64,000 nucleotides of DNA from an uncultured Eubacteriales bacterium (GTDB lineage Bacteria > Bacillota > Clostridia > Peptostreptococcales > Anaerovoracaceae), in assembly GCA_949285555.1 (NCBI GenBank), contig CASDYG010000002.1, positions 62,001-126,000 of the forward strand, given 5' to 3'. Positions 36,529-45,153 of the stretch are shown in pieces. Made by a program: the position numbers and the translations under genes. Every line of letters starts with the position of its first letter. Position 1 is the first letter of the stretch. The notes beneath the pieces were generated by a model, which ran no database searches, was not told where the DNA came from, and saw nothing but the letters and a program-made list of their open reading frames with translations.

Positions 36529-37667
36529 CCTAAAATAGCTTCCTTCCATTTCTCAAATACACTTTCCCAAGTAAAGGTGGCTCTTAGCATCTCTCGGTTA
36601 TGCTGTGTATCTATTTTTATCTGTCCACTGAGTACATCTTGAATATAAATACCTATTTCTTCAAAATGAGAAAAGGTGACATAATTTATATTTAAGTTAT
36701 CGAATTCCTGATATCGTAGCCATGAAGCATTTAACAAAACAGCACCTGCGTATATGCTCTCTCGCACAGAACTTGAAAGTGCATCGCTATCTTGCCCATG
36801 AATAATAATATCAGTAGCAAGTCGTAAAGTTGCTATCTGCTCCAAATCCAGCATCTTATCAATAATAATATAGGAGGTATCAATACTCTTTAGTGCATTC
36901 TCTACGTCCTTCTTATAGCTTTCACTTCCTCCATATCCAATGTGAATAATAAGTTCCAATTTATCTCTGACAGCCTGAGGAAGCCTTCCTAATGCATCAA
37001 TAATCTTTAAATGATTTTGTGAAGGCTTGCCATTATAGCCCACAAGTATACTCACCTTATCCAGAGTGACTCCAATGATGGTCTTTGCCATTTCTCGGGC
37101 GTTTTCACCATATTTGTTATATTGCTCATCGATTTTTTCAAATCCAAGGCTGCCAAAAATCATAGATGCTATTTTTTGATCAAATTCATGGGCAAACAAG
37201 CTATGAAATTTTTCCTGCAACTTTTCAGTGCCCAAATTTATTATATTTGAGTTCTCAATTACCGGTTTAAGATATTTAGCCTCCTGATCACCGATGCACA
37301 GTATATCCGATCCCCAAAAATTCAAAAGGCTGTGAGTTTGGCTTTTTTTAAGCATAAATCCCAAAACCATACCTTGTAAATTATGTGGTGGACTTTGTAT
37401 ATCTATTAAATCTATCCCAAGGGCCTTTATTCTTCGTGGTAAAAATAAGCCTAAGGCAAGGGTTTTATTGATTTTATCAATAAGTCCCTTGCCTTTATAT
37501 AATTTTATGAATGTAACATTCATAGATTCATAATCATACTTATAGTTGTCTGCTAATGGTTCATACAACGTGAGAAACACTTTATTTCCCATAGGTAGAT
37601 GTATGTTTTTTATATATTCTCTAATCCATACAGAATTTGCATTACCTATTAAAAGTACCTTTTTCAT
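36525..37667 (-). CDS. GT-B glycosyltransferase
   Basis: 380 residues. N-terminal half has a Rossmann-like start (KKVLLIGNANSVWIREY) and DLIDIQSPPHN; the C-terminal half has ILVGYNGKPSQNH and the donor-binding acidic region DALSSSVRESIYAGAVLL near residue 315, as in retaining GT-B enzymes with a family 4-like layout. Donor and acceptor sugars are not predictable. It overlaps the polymerase gene by 26 bases upstream and the flippase by 4 downstream. Confidence 0.78.
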   Translation of the reverse strand: MKKVLLIGNANSVWIREYIKNIHLPMGNKVFLTLYEPLADNYKYDYESMNVTFIKLYKGKGLIDKINKTLALGLFLPRRIKALGIDLIDIQSPPHNLQGMVLGFMLKKSQTHSLLNFWGSDILCIGDQEAKYLKPVIENSNIINLGTEKLQEKFHSLFAHEFDQKIASMIFGSLGFEKIDEQYNKYGENAREMAKTIIGVTLDKVSILVGYNGKPSQNHLKIIDALGRLPQAVRDKLELIIHIGYGGSESYKKDVENALKSIDTSYIIIDKMLDLEQIATLRLATDIIIHGQDSDALSSSVRESIYAGAVLLNASWLRYQEFDNLNINYVTFSHFEEIGIYIQDVLSGQIKIDTQHNREMLRATFTWESVFEKWKEAILG

Positions 37668-39048
37668 TATTTCTATCTTTCCTACTAAAAATACATAAGC
37701 TCATCCAGAACAATGTAGATGGCATGTAGACATACATTGGATATCCACCGGATGTGAATGACGGAAATAAAAATCCCGCCAGCACCATCATGGCAAAAAT
37801 CTCATCTTTTGTAATATACACACGATTAAATGCTAGATAAAGCTTCTTAAATGAAGCTGCGATTACCGCTAAAACTATAGCTATCATACCTAGTCCCGCA
37901 GGTGCTCCCGCAGCATATGCCATTTGCAAATACACATTGTGAGCATTGGTATTTTTGTATTTACGATCTTTAAATGTCAGATCCTTGCCTTCCTTTTGAT
38001 GGCCAACTAGCTTTACATCCTTCAAAAAAGCTTTCCAAATATTCACTCGGCCCGAAGCGACCTCTTCATTTTTATTTACACCCGCTATTCCCTTAGTAAA
38101 ATGCCTTGATGATTCTTCAAGGGATTCCTTGAAATTAATTGAATCATCAATATCCATTTCTATTTGAATACTCGGAAGAAGATTAGCTATGGTATGCTTT
38201 ATATCTGTTAACATGAAAAATGTGAAGAACCATGTTACAAGTGCAATTAAACCAACAACTATTAACTTAATCGCACCATTTTTAAGTCGCTTTGTTTTTT
38301 TCAATTTACTATTTTGACGACTATTTAATATGGAAAAGATGCCATAGGTTACCAGTTCCAATATTATTCCCAAAAAATTGGTACGAGAATTGGAAAAAAA
38401 GCACATAGTAACAAGCATACTTAAAAAAAAGTATCTGCTGAGTTTTTGCCATATACTGTTGCACATATATAGTCTATATAATACTCCTGGTACCACTATT
38501 ATAAGTAAGTTTCCCAATAAATTTGGATTGGTTGTAATAGCAGTATATTGAGCCATAATAAGACCTGGGCCTATTATAATGCTTACTATCACAAAGATAA
38601 TAGCAGCATATTCTAGCGAGCTTGCTATTATAGATATGTGATTAAGCTCATAACTAGAGGAAATGGCTACAGAATATAGTATACTCATTATGCTAAACGA
38701 GAATCCAATAATTATATATGCTGCAGCACCAAAATAAATCCCGTGGACCATAAATAAAAACCCAACAAATGCCATTAGGTATAGATATGTGCTACTTAGT
38801 CCTAAATTTCGACCTTTTAAGCTCTTTGCCGACAAGATAATAATGATTCCTGTTAAAATCACTCCGCTCATAAGAACGAACCTGTAGCTTTCTCCATTGC
38901 GAAATATCAAAGGTAGAATTACAGGATTCAAAAATATCAGCATATATGAAATACCAATAATTATTTTTATTACCTTACTATTTACATTACTCCGCATGCT
39001 TTCAATGGGCTGCACAGCTCTATCGTAAATGCTTAGTATCTTATCCAT
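37642..39048 (-). CDS. O-antigen polymerase/ligase-like membrane protein (Wzy type)
   Basis: 468 residues with about 11-12 membrane segments and a large extracellular loop at roughly residues 290-365 that includes ASGRVNIWKAFLKD and the H-N-x-Y/L pattern NTNAHNVYLQMAY, which is the hallmark of the Wzy_C (O-antigen ligase/polymerase) family. Likely joins repeat units delivered by the flippase. The ATG has no good ribosome binding site. Sequence cannot decide between polymerase and ligase. Confidence 0.82.
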   Translation of the reverse strand: MDKILSIYDRAVQPIESMRSNVNSKVIKIIIGISYMLIFLNPVILPLIFRNGESYRFVLMSGVILTGIIIILSAKSLKGRNLGLSSTYLYLMAFVGFLFMVHGIYFGAAAYIIIGFSFSIMSILYSVAISSSYELNHISIIASSLEYAAIIFVIVSIIIGPGLIMAQYTAITTNPNLLGNLLIIVVPGVLYRLYMCNSIWQKLSRYFFLSMLVTMCFFSNSRTNFLGIILELVTYGIFSILNSRQNSKLKKTKRLKNGAIKLIVVGLIALVTWFFTFFMLTDIKHTIANLLPSIQIEMDIDDSINFKESLEESSRHFTKGIAGVNKNEEVASGRVNIWKAFLKDVKLVGHQKEGKDLTFKDRKYKNTNAHNVYLQMAYAAGAPAGLGMIAIVLAVIAASFKKLYLAFNRVYITKDEIFAMMVLAGFLFPSFTSGGYPMYVYMPSTLFWMSLCIFSRKDRNNEKGTFNR

Positions 39049-39066
39049 AGACGTTAGATTGAATTA

Positions 39067-40140
39067 CTAGAATTCTCCTTTCATATCAGTGCTGGCAAAA
39101 TTTTCTAATGGCAGTTTTACTGGCTTACCGGTTTTTTGACTTTTATAGATTGCCAATATCATTTCAAGTGCATTACGACCAGCATGTGCATCTACATAAG
39201 GTGCTCTGTCTTCAGAAATAGCATCTATTACATCGGCAAATAATCTACTATGACCATTACCATAAACATTGCTGGTTTCTTCCTTCATACCCTTTTTTAA
39301 AGCATCTTCCTCATCTTCATCGGCAAAGTCCCATACATCAATATCATTTGTAGATGTACCACCAATTTTCACTGTACCTGTCTCTCCAAAAATATACAGT
39401 GTCTCCTCTAAATTCTTCGGATATACATTAGTAGTACCTTCAATTGTACCTATAGCTCCATTCTTAAATTTTACTACTGCCATACCCACATCTTCAGCTT
39501 CAAGATAGTCATGGAATTGTTGACGAGTAAAACCGAATATTTCTTCTACTTCATCTCCCATCATCCAACGTAACAAATCTATTCCATGAATGCACTGATT
39601 CATTAGCGCTCCACCGTCCTCAGCCCATGTGCCTCTCCAAAGTGCCTGATCATAGTATCCCCTATTTCTGTTCCATCGAACATGGATACTACCATGAGAT
39701 AGATTTCCAAAACGACCACTTTCAATTGCCTGGCGAAGCTCTTGAATGGCTAGATTAAATCTGTTTTGATGGCAGGCACTTACCTTTACATTACACCTTT
39801 CGGCAGCTTCAATGATTTTATCTGCATCTGCAATGCTCATTGCCATAGGTTTTTCAATTATTACATTTATGCCTGCTTCAATACAGTCTAATGCAATCTG
39901 ACAATGACTACCACTTTCTGTTGCAATACTAACAAGTTCTAAATTTTCCTCTCGTAGCATCTGCCTATAGTCAACATATAATTTAATATCTTCTCTATCC
40001 ACGATGCAAGCCTTATCCAAGATTGCATCCATTTTTTCTGCATTTACATCACAAACTGCAACTATCTCCAAGCTATTGTTTTTTGCAGCTATAATATGAT
40101 TAATAGCTATTCTTCCACATCCAATCAAAGCATACTTCAT
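39067..40140 (-). CDS. Gfo/Idh/MocA sugar dehydrogenase, WbpB/WlbA-like
   Basis: 357 residues. The NAD loop IGCGRIAINH is at residues 6-15, the conserved EKPMA at 96-100, and a catalytic-type histidine lies in QCIHGIDLLRWM near residue 184. This fits WbpB/WlbA, which oxidises C3 of UDP-GlcNAcA before transamination by WbpE. It overlaps the WbpD-like acetyltransferase gene by 4 bases (ATGA), and the 6-dehydrogenase is just upstream. Confidence 0.85.
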   Translation of the reverse strand: MKYALIGCGRIAINHIIAAKNNSLEIVAVCDVNAEKMDAILDKACIVDREDIKLYVDYRQMLREENLELVSIATESGSHCQIALDCIEAGINVIIEKPMAMSIADADKIIEAAERCNVKVSACHQNRFNLAIQELRQAIESGRFGNLSHGSIHVRWNRNRGYYDQALWRGTWAEDGGALMNQCIHGIDLLRWMMGDEVEEIFGFTRQQFHDYLEAEDVGMAVVKFKNGAIGTIEGTTNVYPKNLEETLYIFGETGTVKIGGTSTNDIDVWDFADEDEEDALKKGMKEETSNVYGNGHSRLFADVIDAISEDRAPYVDAHAGRNALEMILAIYKSQKTGKPVKLPLENFASTDMKGEF

Positions 40141-40703
40141 AGTATTTCTTCTAGGCCTCCTTCATTTTCTGCGTATTTTCTACCACATTTCGTGCATGTT
40201 AGACCATCCTTTAAAATGTTGCCACATTCACAAATCCACCCCATCTGGGTTGCTGGTACTCCAGACATGAGAGCATAATTTTTTACATTTTTGGTGACTA
40301 CTGCTCCTGAGGCAATCATGCACCATCTGCCTAGCTCAATTCCACAAACGATAGTAGCGTTAGCCCCAACTGATGCTCCCGTTCTCAGATGAGTATGCAA
40401 ATAACCAGAAGGACCTTTAGGATACTTAGCCCTAGGTGTTAAATCATTGGTAAAAACCATTGAAGGTCCACAAAATACATAATCATCTATGGTAACTCCC
40501 TCATAAACCGAGACATTATTTTGAATCTTGCAGCCATTGCCTATGGTAACGTTATTGCCGATGTTCACATTTTGGCCAAGTGAACAGTTCTCTCCAATCT
40601 TTGCTCCCTTTAGTATATGTGAAAAATGCCAAATCTTTGTTCCCTTGCCAATTTCTACATCATCATCGACATAACTAGACTCATGCACGAAATAATCTTG
40701 CAT
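40137..40703 (-). CDS. Sugar N-acetyltransferase with hexapeptide repeats, WbpD-like
   Basis: 188 residues. Residues 1-150 form left-handed beta-helix hexapeptide repeats (IGKGTKIWHFSHI, IGENCSLGQNVNIGNNVTIG). The start YFVHESSYVDDDVEIG is typical of WbpD/WlbB, which acetylates the C3 amino group of UDP-GlcNAc3NA. The C-terminus carries a small zinc-ribbon-like motif CECGN...CTKCGRKY that many bacterial WbpD homologues share. Located between the WbpA-like and WbpB-like genes, with an 86-base gap upstream that contains only an AAGGAG ribosome binding site. Confidence 0.88.
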   Translation of the reverse strand: MQDYFVHESSYVDDDVEIGKGTKIWHFSHILKGAKIGENCSLGQNVNIGNNVTIGNGCKIQNNVSVYEGVTIDDYVFCGPSMVFTNDLTPRAKYPKGPSGYLHTHLRTGASVGANATIVCGIELGRWCMIASGAVVTKNVKNYALMSGVPATQMGWICECGNILKDGLTCTKCGRKYAENEGGLEEIL

Positions 40704-40789
40704 ATGATAATTATCTCCTTTGTATCATAATCATACTATTGCTTTATAACTAATAAGATAGTTTCTCTTTGCCGTATCAGCATTAATCT

Positions 40790-42103
40790 TTATAAAACTT
40801 CTATCTTTTCTTTGCAAGCCAAATCACCGGTAGCATTTTTAGTATCAAAAATAGCTACGGCAGACTTTCTTACCATTTCATAGTCCACATTAGTATGTGC
40901 TGCAGTTATCATCACTAAATCATAATCTGATATGAGATTCTCATCAATAGTTTTTAAACCCTTATGCACTTCACCCTTGTGCTTATATTCAGCAATATAA
41001 GGGTCGTAGAAATCCACACTTGCTCCATTTCTATGCAATATTTCAATTACATCTAAAGCTGGGCTCTCCCTATAATCATCAATGTCCTGCTTATATGCTA
41101 CACCTAATACTAAAACCCTACTTTTGCTTAAAGCTTTTCCAAATTTATTTAGAATCTTGCTAGCTCTCTCAACACAATATTCCGGCATACCGTCATTGAT
41201 TATCATTGAGCTTTCAATCATCACTGTATGAACGCCATATTCCCTAGCCTTCCATGTTAAATAATATGGATCAAGAGGTATGCAGTGACCACCTAGACCT
41301 GGACCTGGATAAAATGGTTGAAATCCATATGGTTTTGTACTAGCTGCATCTACTACCTCCCAATAGTTTATTCCCATCTTATTACACAACATAGCCATTT
41401 CGTTTGCCAAGCCAATATTTATATTTCTGTAGGTATTTTCCAGAATTTTCTCCATTTCAGCAATTGCAGGAGAGGATACCTCATATACATCACCTTCTAA
41501 AACAGCTCTGTACATTGCGGAGATAACCTCAGTTGCATCTTTTCCTATAGCACCCACTACCTTAGGGGTGTTTTTTGTTTTATAGATTGCATTACCTGGA
41601 TCTACTCGTTCAGGTGAAAATCCAAGATAAAAATCCTCTCCGCATACAAGACCGGATTTCTTTTCCAATATTGGCTTCAGCAGTTCTTCTGTAGTACCAG
41701 GATAAGTTGTTGATTCCAGCACTACCATGGTTCCCTTTGTCATATAATCGCCGATTCGTTCAGCTGATGATTTTACATAACTTATATCAGGCTGCTGATG
41801 GGCATCTAAAGGAGTAGGCACACAAATTGCAATAAAATCTACATCCTTAACGAATGAAAAATCTGTAGTTGCACTCAGCATTCCCTCATTGACTAAAGTC
41901 TTAAGATCTTCATCAACTACATCTCCAATATAATTCACTCCGGAGTTTACTAGCTCTACCTTTTTCTCCTGAATATCAAATCCAATAGTTTTAAAGCCTG
42001 CCTTTGCCTTTTCTACAGCCAGTGGAAGACCTACATAGCCTAATCCCACTACACCTACTGTGAGACTTTTATTTTCTATCTTTTGAAGTAATTCCTGTTT
42101 CAT
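40790..42103 (-). CDS. UDP-N-acetylhexosamine 6-dehydrogenase, WbpA-like
   Basis: 437 residues. NAD-binding GLGYVGLPLA at residues 20-29, the catalytic cysteine in GLGGHCIPLDPYY (Cys274), and the third nucleotide-sugar-binding domain after residue 320 with LGVAYKQDIDDYRESPA. This is the UDP-GlcNAc/ManNAc 6-dehydrogenase family (WbpA, WecC, TviB). With WbpB, WbpD and WbpE neighbours, UDP-GlcNAc to UDP-GlcNAcA is the likely step. An AAGGAGG ribosome binding site precedes the ATG. Confidence 0.9.
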   Translation of the reverse strand: MKQELLQKIENKSLTVGVVGLGYVGLPLAVEKAKAGFKTIGFDIQEKKVELVNSGVNYIGDVVDEDLKTLVNEGMLSATTDFSFVKDVDFIAICVPTPLDAHQQPDISYVKSSAERIGDYMTKGTMVVLESTTYPGTTEELLKPILEKKSGLVCGEDFYLGFSPERVDPGNAIYKTKNTPKVVGAIGKDATEVISAMYRAVLEGDVYEVSSPAIAEMEKILENTYRNINIGLANEMAMLCNKMGINYWEVVDAASTKPYGFQPFYPGPGLGGHCIPLDPYYLTWKAREYGVHTVMIESSMIINDGMPEYCVERASKILNKFGKALSKSRVLVLGVAYKQDIDDYRESPALDVIEILHRNGASVDFYDPYIAEYKHKGEVHKGLKTIDENLISDYDLVMITAAHTNVDYEMVRKSAVAIFDTKNATGDLACKEKIEVL

Positions 42104-42112
42104 ACTTCCTCC

Positions 42113-43027
42113 TTAGCCCTTTGCTTTTTCCTTTAATTTTTTCATAAATATGTCATGATCAATAGCGAAGTTTCCAGTAACAGCCTGTCCTTCCTTAACA
42201 CTCCTGCTAACTACAGATCCCATATTTACCCTTGAGTTATCTCCAACCTCTATACCATTTCGTATCATACAGCCGCAGCCTACCCAAACGTTATCTCCAA
42301 TTTCTGTTCGTCCTCCTATAGCTGTAGTACCTACTATCATGGTATTAGCACCTATCTTTACTCCGTGCCCCACAGTAACCAACATGTCAATCTTACTGTA
42401 TGCACCTACTACAGTATCATCCCACGGATAAAGTGCCTTATTTACAGCAGACATGGCAGATACCCAAACATTGTCTTCTAAAATCACACCTCCGAGGTGC
42501 TTAACATGAAATAGACCATCGGCATCCTTTTTAAACTCAAAATCTTCAAGTCCCAGCTTTACACTTGGGAAAAGTACGCAATTATTTCCGATTACAGTGT
42601 TTTCTCTTATGCTAACATATTCACCTATCGTCACATTATCTCCGATAGTAACATTATTTTCAGCGATAATAGCCGTAGGATGAATATTGCAATTTTTTCC
42701 GATTATAGTCTTGTACTGTGGTCTGCAATATTCTTGATCTAGGCTCATACAATTATGCAGTTTGAAATACACTAGCCTTGGATTTTCACAGATACAGATG
42801 CCATAGCTATCTGGCTTAATCATACCAGCAATTTCCTTGGTAGTAATAAGCATAGCTAAATCATCTATTTTAAGGTCTTCTCCTATCATGTCATCCCTAT
42901 CTAAAAATGAGCATTTACTTCCGCCAGTATTTGATGGCAGAAGACCAAGATTATCAAATGACATCTCATTACGTATTTCAAACTCAATTTCAGGCATGTA
43001 TTTTTTTAATAAATTACTCAGTAGCAT
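42113..43027 (-). CDS. LpxD-like hexapeptide acyltransferase
   Basis: 304 residues. The N-terminal 95 residues resemble the non-repeat uridine-binding domain of LpxD (DDLAMLITTKE, ENPRLVYFKL), followed by about nine hexapeptide turns (IGKNCNIHPTAIIAENNVTIG, IGANTMIVGTTAIGG) and a helical tail. In a Gram-positive there is no lipid A, so transfer of an acetyl or other short acyl group to a nucleotide sugar or glycan is more likely. It overlaps the upstream glycosyltransferase by 14 bases and precedes the WbpA-like gene by 9. Confidence 0.78.
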   Translation of the reverse strand: MLLSNLLKKYMPEIEFEIRNEMSFDNLGLLPSNTGGSKCSFLDRDDMIGEDLKIDDLAMLITTKEIAGMIKPDSYGICICENPRLVYFKLHNCMSLDQEYCRPQYKTIIGKNCNIHPTAIIAENNVTIGDNVTIGEYVSIRENTVIGNNCVLFPSVKLGLEDFEFKKDADGLFHVKHLGGVILEDNVWVSAMSAVNKALYPWDDTVVGAYSKIDMLVTVGHGVKIGANTMIVGTTAIGGRTEIGDNVWVGCGCMIRNGIEVGDNSRVNMGSVVSRSVKEGQAVTGNFAIDHDIFMKKLKEKAKG

Positions 43028-44291
43028 CCTCTATCGCTCCCTCCAAAATGTCATATAGCTTTTCTGTATGCGCTTTATAGTCAAACTCTTTTGCTGCCTT
43101 TAGGCTATTTTCGCAATATTTATCATATTGCTCAGAAGATAGGTTGAAAAAATATAGGATTCCCCCCGCCAGTGCCTCTATATCTTCCTCTGCAACTATT
43201 TTTCCGCAATCGTACTTTAACACATTGTCATATGCAGATTCCATGTTACCTAATATTGGCTTTCCTGCCGCCATATAGTCAAAAATTTTATTGAGACTAA
43301 GCCCAAATCTGTTAAGGCTGTCATGTTCTCCGACAAAAACATTCAGGTCACTGCGTCTTAGTATTCCCGCTATATATTTTTTATCTATTCTATCCCTAAA
43401 AAAGACGTTGTTTAAATTGTGCTCCTTACACTTTTCAATCAGCGCTCCCTTTTCTGTTCCATCACCGTATAGTATTAAATTGATGCTTGCCGAATAGCCC
43501 TTTTCATTTATTAGCTTCATTGCATCAATTAACATATCTACTCTATTTACCCTGCGTATGGAACCAGTATATAGTACGTTGAATTTATTTGATTTATCAA
43601 GTACATCATCGGGATAAATATATTCGCCAGCTTGCATTTCAAAAAGTGGTAAATCCACCCCATTATTGATATTATATACCTTTTTTAAAGAAATGGCGTC
43701 TTTACCTACATCCCACCTCTTATCGGAGATGTAGTCCCTTCCTCCTTCGAAGGTATATATAATTCTACTAGCTTTTTGATAAATATACCGCTCAAGCCTA
43801 TATAGGCACTTTATAATCAGATTTTTCTCCGTGAAGGAAGAGTAATGAACGATACTTTCCGGCCAAAGATCCCTGATTTCTACTACTACAGGAATATTAT
43901 ATTTTTTGCCAAACTTTATTGCCATGAATGTAGAGAAAAGCTCAGGAGATGAAGCATAAATCACATCTGGTCTTTCTTCCTTCAAAAATTTTTTCATAGC
44001 CTTTCTGCAAAAGTAGGGAAAGCTTAAAAATGAAAAAATTCTTCCTATTCCATTACCTTTATAATTCTTTCCTTTAATAAATGTATATGGTATATCATCT
44101 ACGCTCTTTTCTACAAATAACCTTCCCTTCTCGGTAAAGTTTATATCCGAGTTGTGTATCTGAGCAGATGTGAAAATTTTAGTTTCGTAGCCCAAATCTC
44201 TTAGATATTTGCTAAAATAATAATGCCTATTTAGTCCACCATAAGCAGGTGGTATAGCGTAGTGGTTCACAATCCAAAGTCGTTTTTGCAT
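43014..44291 (-). CDS. Family 4 glycosyltransferase (WbuB-like)
   Basis: 425 residues, GT-B fold. N-terminal WIVNHYAIPPAYGGLNRHYYFSK (glycine-rich acceptor loop; residues about 5-27), DVIYASSPELFS, and in the C-terminal half LYTGSIRRVNRVDMLIDA plus the E-x7-E-like donor motif around LSLNKIFDYMAAGKPILG, matching the WbuB/Fuc4NAc-transferase-like GT4 group. Likely adds the second sugar of the repeat unit. It directly follows the initiating transferase. Confidence 0.85.
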   Translation of the reverse strand: MQKRLWIVNHYAIPPAYGGLNRHYYFSKYLRDLGYETKIFTSAQIHNSDINFTEKGRLFVEKSVDDIPYTFIKGKNYKGNGIGRIFSFLSFPYFCRKAMKKFLKEERPDVIYASSPELFSTFMAIKFGKKYNIPVVVEIRDLWPESIVHYSSFTEKNLIIKCLYRLERYIYQKASRIIYTFEGGRDYISDKRWDVGKDAISLKKVYNINNGVDLPLFEMQAGEYIYPDDVLDKSNKFNVLYTGSIRRVNRVDMLIDAMKLINEKGYSASINLILYGDGTEKGALIEKCKEHNLNNVFFRDRIDKKYIAGILRRSDLNVFVGEHDSLNRFGLSLNKIFDYMAAGKPILGNMESAYDNVLKYDCGKIVAEEDIEALAGGILYFFNLSSEQYDKYCENSLKAAKEFDYKAHTEKLYDILEGAIEDATE

Positions 44292-44292
44292 C

Positions 44293-44979
44293 TTATCCTC
44301 TAAAAATAGCCTTTACCGTCATAACCATAAGCTTAATATCATTGCTAAAACTATAGTGCATTAAATTTTCCAAATTGTACTTCATCTTTTGTGGCAATAC
44401 AATATCTATATAAGCTTTATCCACATCTTCTTTATCCGCTAATAGTTTGACTTCATCCTTGAATTTAATACTGGCAAGAGATGTTATACCAGCAGGAAGC
44501 AGTAATGTTGCCATCATTTCTTCAGTATATGCATCTACATATTTTATTGCTTCAGGTCTTGTACCTACGAAAGTCATTTCTCCCTTAAGAACATTAAAAA
44601 GCTGGGGTAGCTCATCCAGTCTTAGGTCTCTAAGCATATGCCCAACCCTGGTGATGCGATTATCTCTATATCCCGTCACATGGCTTCCTATTCGATCTGC
44701 ATTTTCAACCATAGTCCTGAATTTGCACACCTTAAACACCTTTAGATCTCTTGTTACTCTTTCCTGCTTATATAATATTGGACCTTTCGAATCTAGCTTA
44801 ATACATGTAGCTATCACAAGCATAAATGGCGAAAGTACTACTATTAAAATCAGTGACATTAGGATATCAAAAATACGTTTAGCAAAAAGTGATCCTCTTT
44901 TTTTGTCTAAATAATTGTAATAAGTTAGTACCTTATCACTTTGCATACATTCAGGAAGCCTTTCCCATCTGGATAGCAT
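44293..44979 (-). CDS. Undecaprenyl-phosphate sugar phosphotransferase (initiating, PglC/WcaJ type)
   Basis: 228 residues. One N-terminal hydrophobic re-entrant helix (residues about 36-60, with a proline in VVLSPFML), then the bacterial sugar transferase domain: GPILYKQERV, FKVCKFRTMV, RLDELPQLFNVLKGEMTFVGTRPE. This is the monotopic phosphoglycosyltransferase core, which starts glycan synthesis by moving a sugar-1-phosphate onto undecaprenyl phosphate. The first 25 residues are an extra cytoplasmic extension. First gene after the internal promoter at 45105-45134. With PglF- and PglE-type genes upstream, a diamino- or amino-trideoxy sugar is a plausible first sugar. Confidence 0.9.
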   Translation of the reverse strand: MLSRWERLPECMQSDKVLTYYNYLDKKRGSLFAKRIFDILMSLILIVVLSPFMLVIATCIKLDSKGPILYKQERVTRDLKVFKVCKFRTMVENADRIGSHVTGYRDNRITRVGHMLRDLRLDELPQLFNVLKGEMTFVGTRPEAIKYVDAYTEEMMATLLLPAGITSLASIKFKDEVKLLADKEDVDKAYIDIVLPQKMKYNLENLMHYSFSNDIKLMVMTVKAIFRG

Positions 44980-45041
44980 ATTATATCCTCACTATAACCC
45001 TTTTATTTTTAAATTAACTAATATCATAGCCTATATTATTA

Positions 45042-45090
45042 TGTAATCTAACACCTGTAATAACATGCATAATAAGGCTGATAGATTACA
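45042..45090 (-). promoter_or_regulatory. Leader inverted repeat before the initiating transferase
   Basis: A perfect 9-base inverted repeat (TGTAATCTA at 45042-45050 pairing with TAGATTACA at 45082-45090), loop of 31 bases with partial inner pairing. It lies between the promoter (45105-45134) and the start codon (44979), so it would be in the 5' untranslated RNA. No T-run follows, so it is not a simple terminator; it may be a control element or protein-binding leader. Confidence 0.5.
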
Positions 45091-45104
45091 TATACAACAT
45101 TCAT

Positions 45105-45134
45105 ATTATACCACATCATAAACTGTGCCTTCAA
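45105..45134 (-). promoter_or_regulatory. Promoter of the glycan assembly sub-operon
   Basis: Minus-strand TTGAAG (45134-45129), 18-base spacer, TGG-TATAAT with extended -10 (45110-45105). It gives an untranslated leader of about 120 bases before the phosphotransferase gene at 44979. The 174-base gap between the BCCT gene and this gene holds only this promoter and the leader hairpin. Confidence 0.65.
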
Positions 45135-45153
45135 TATTCAGCATCCCTTTTGT

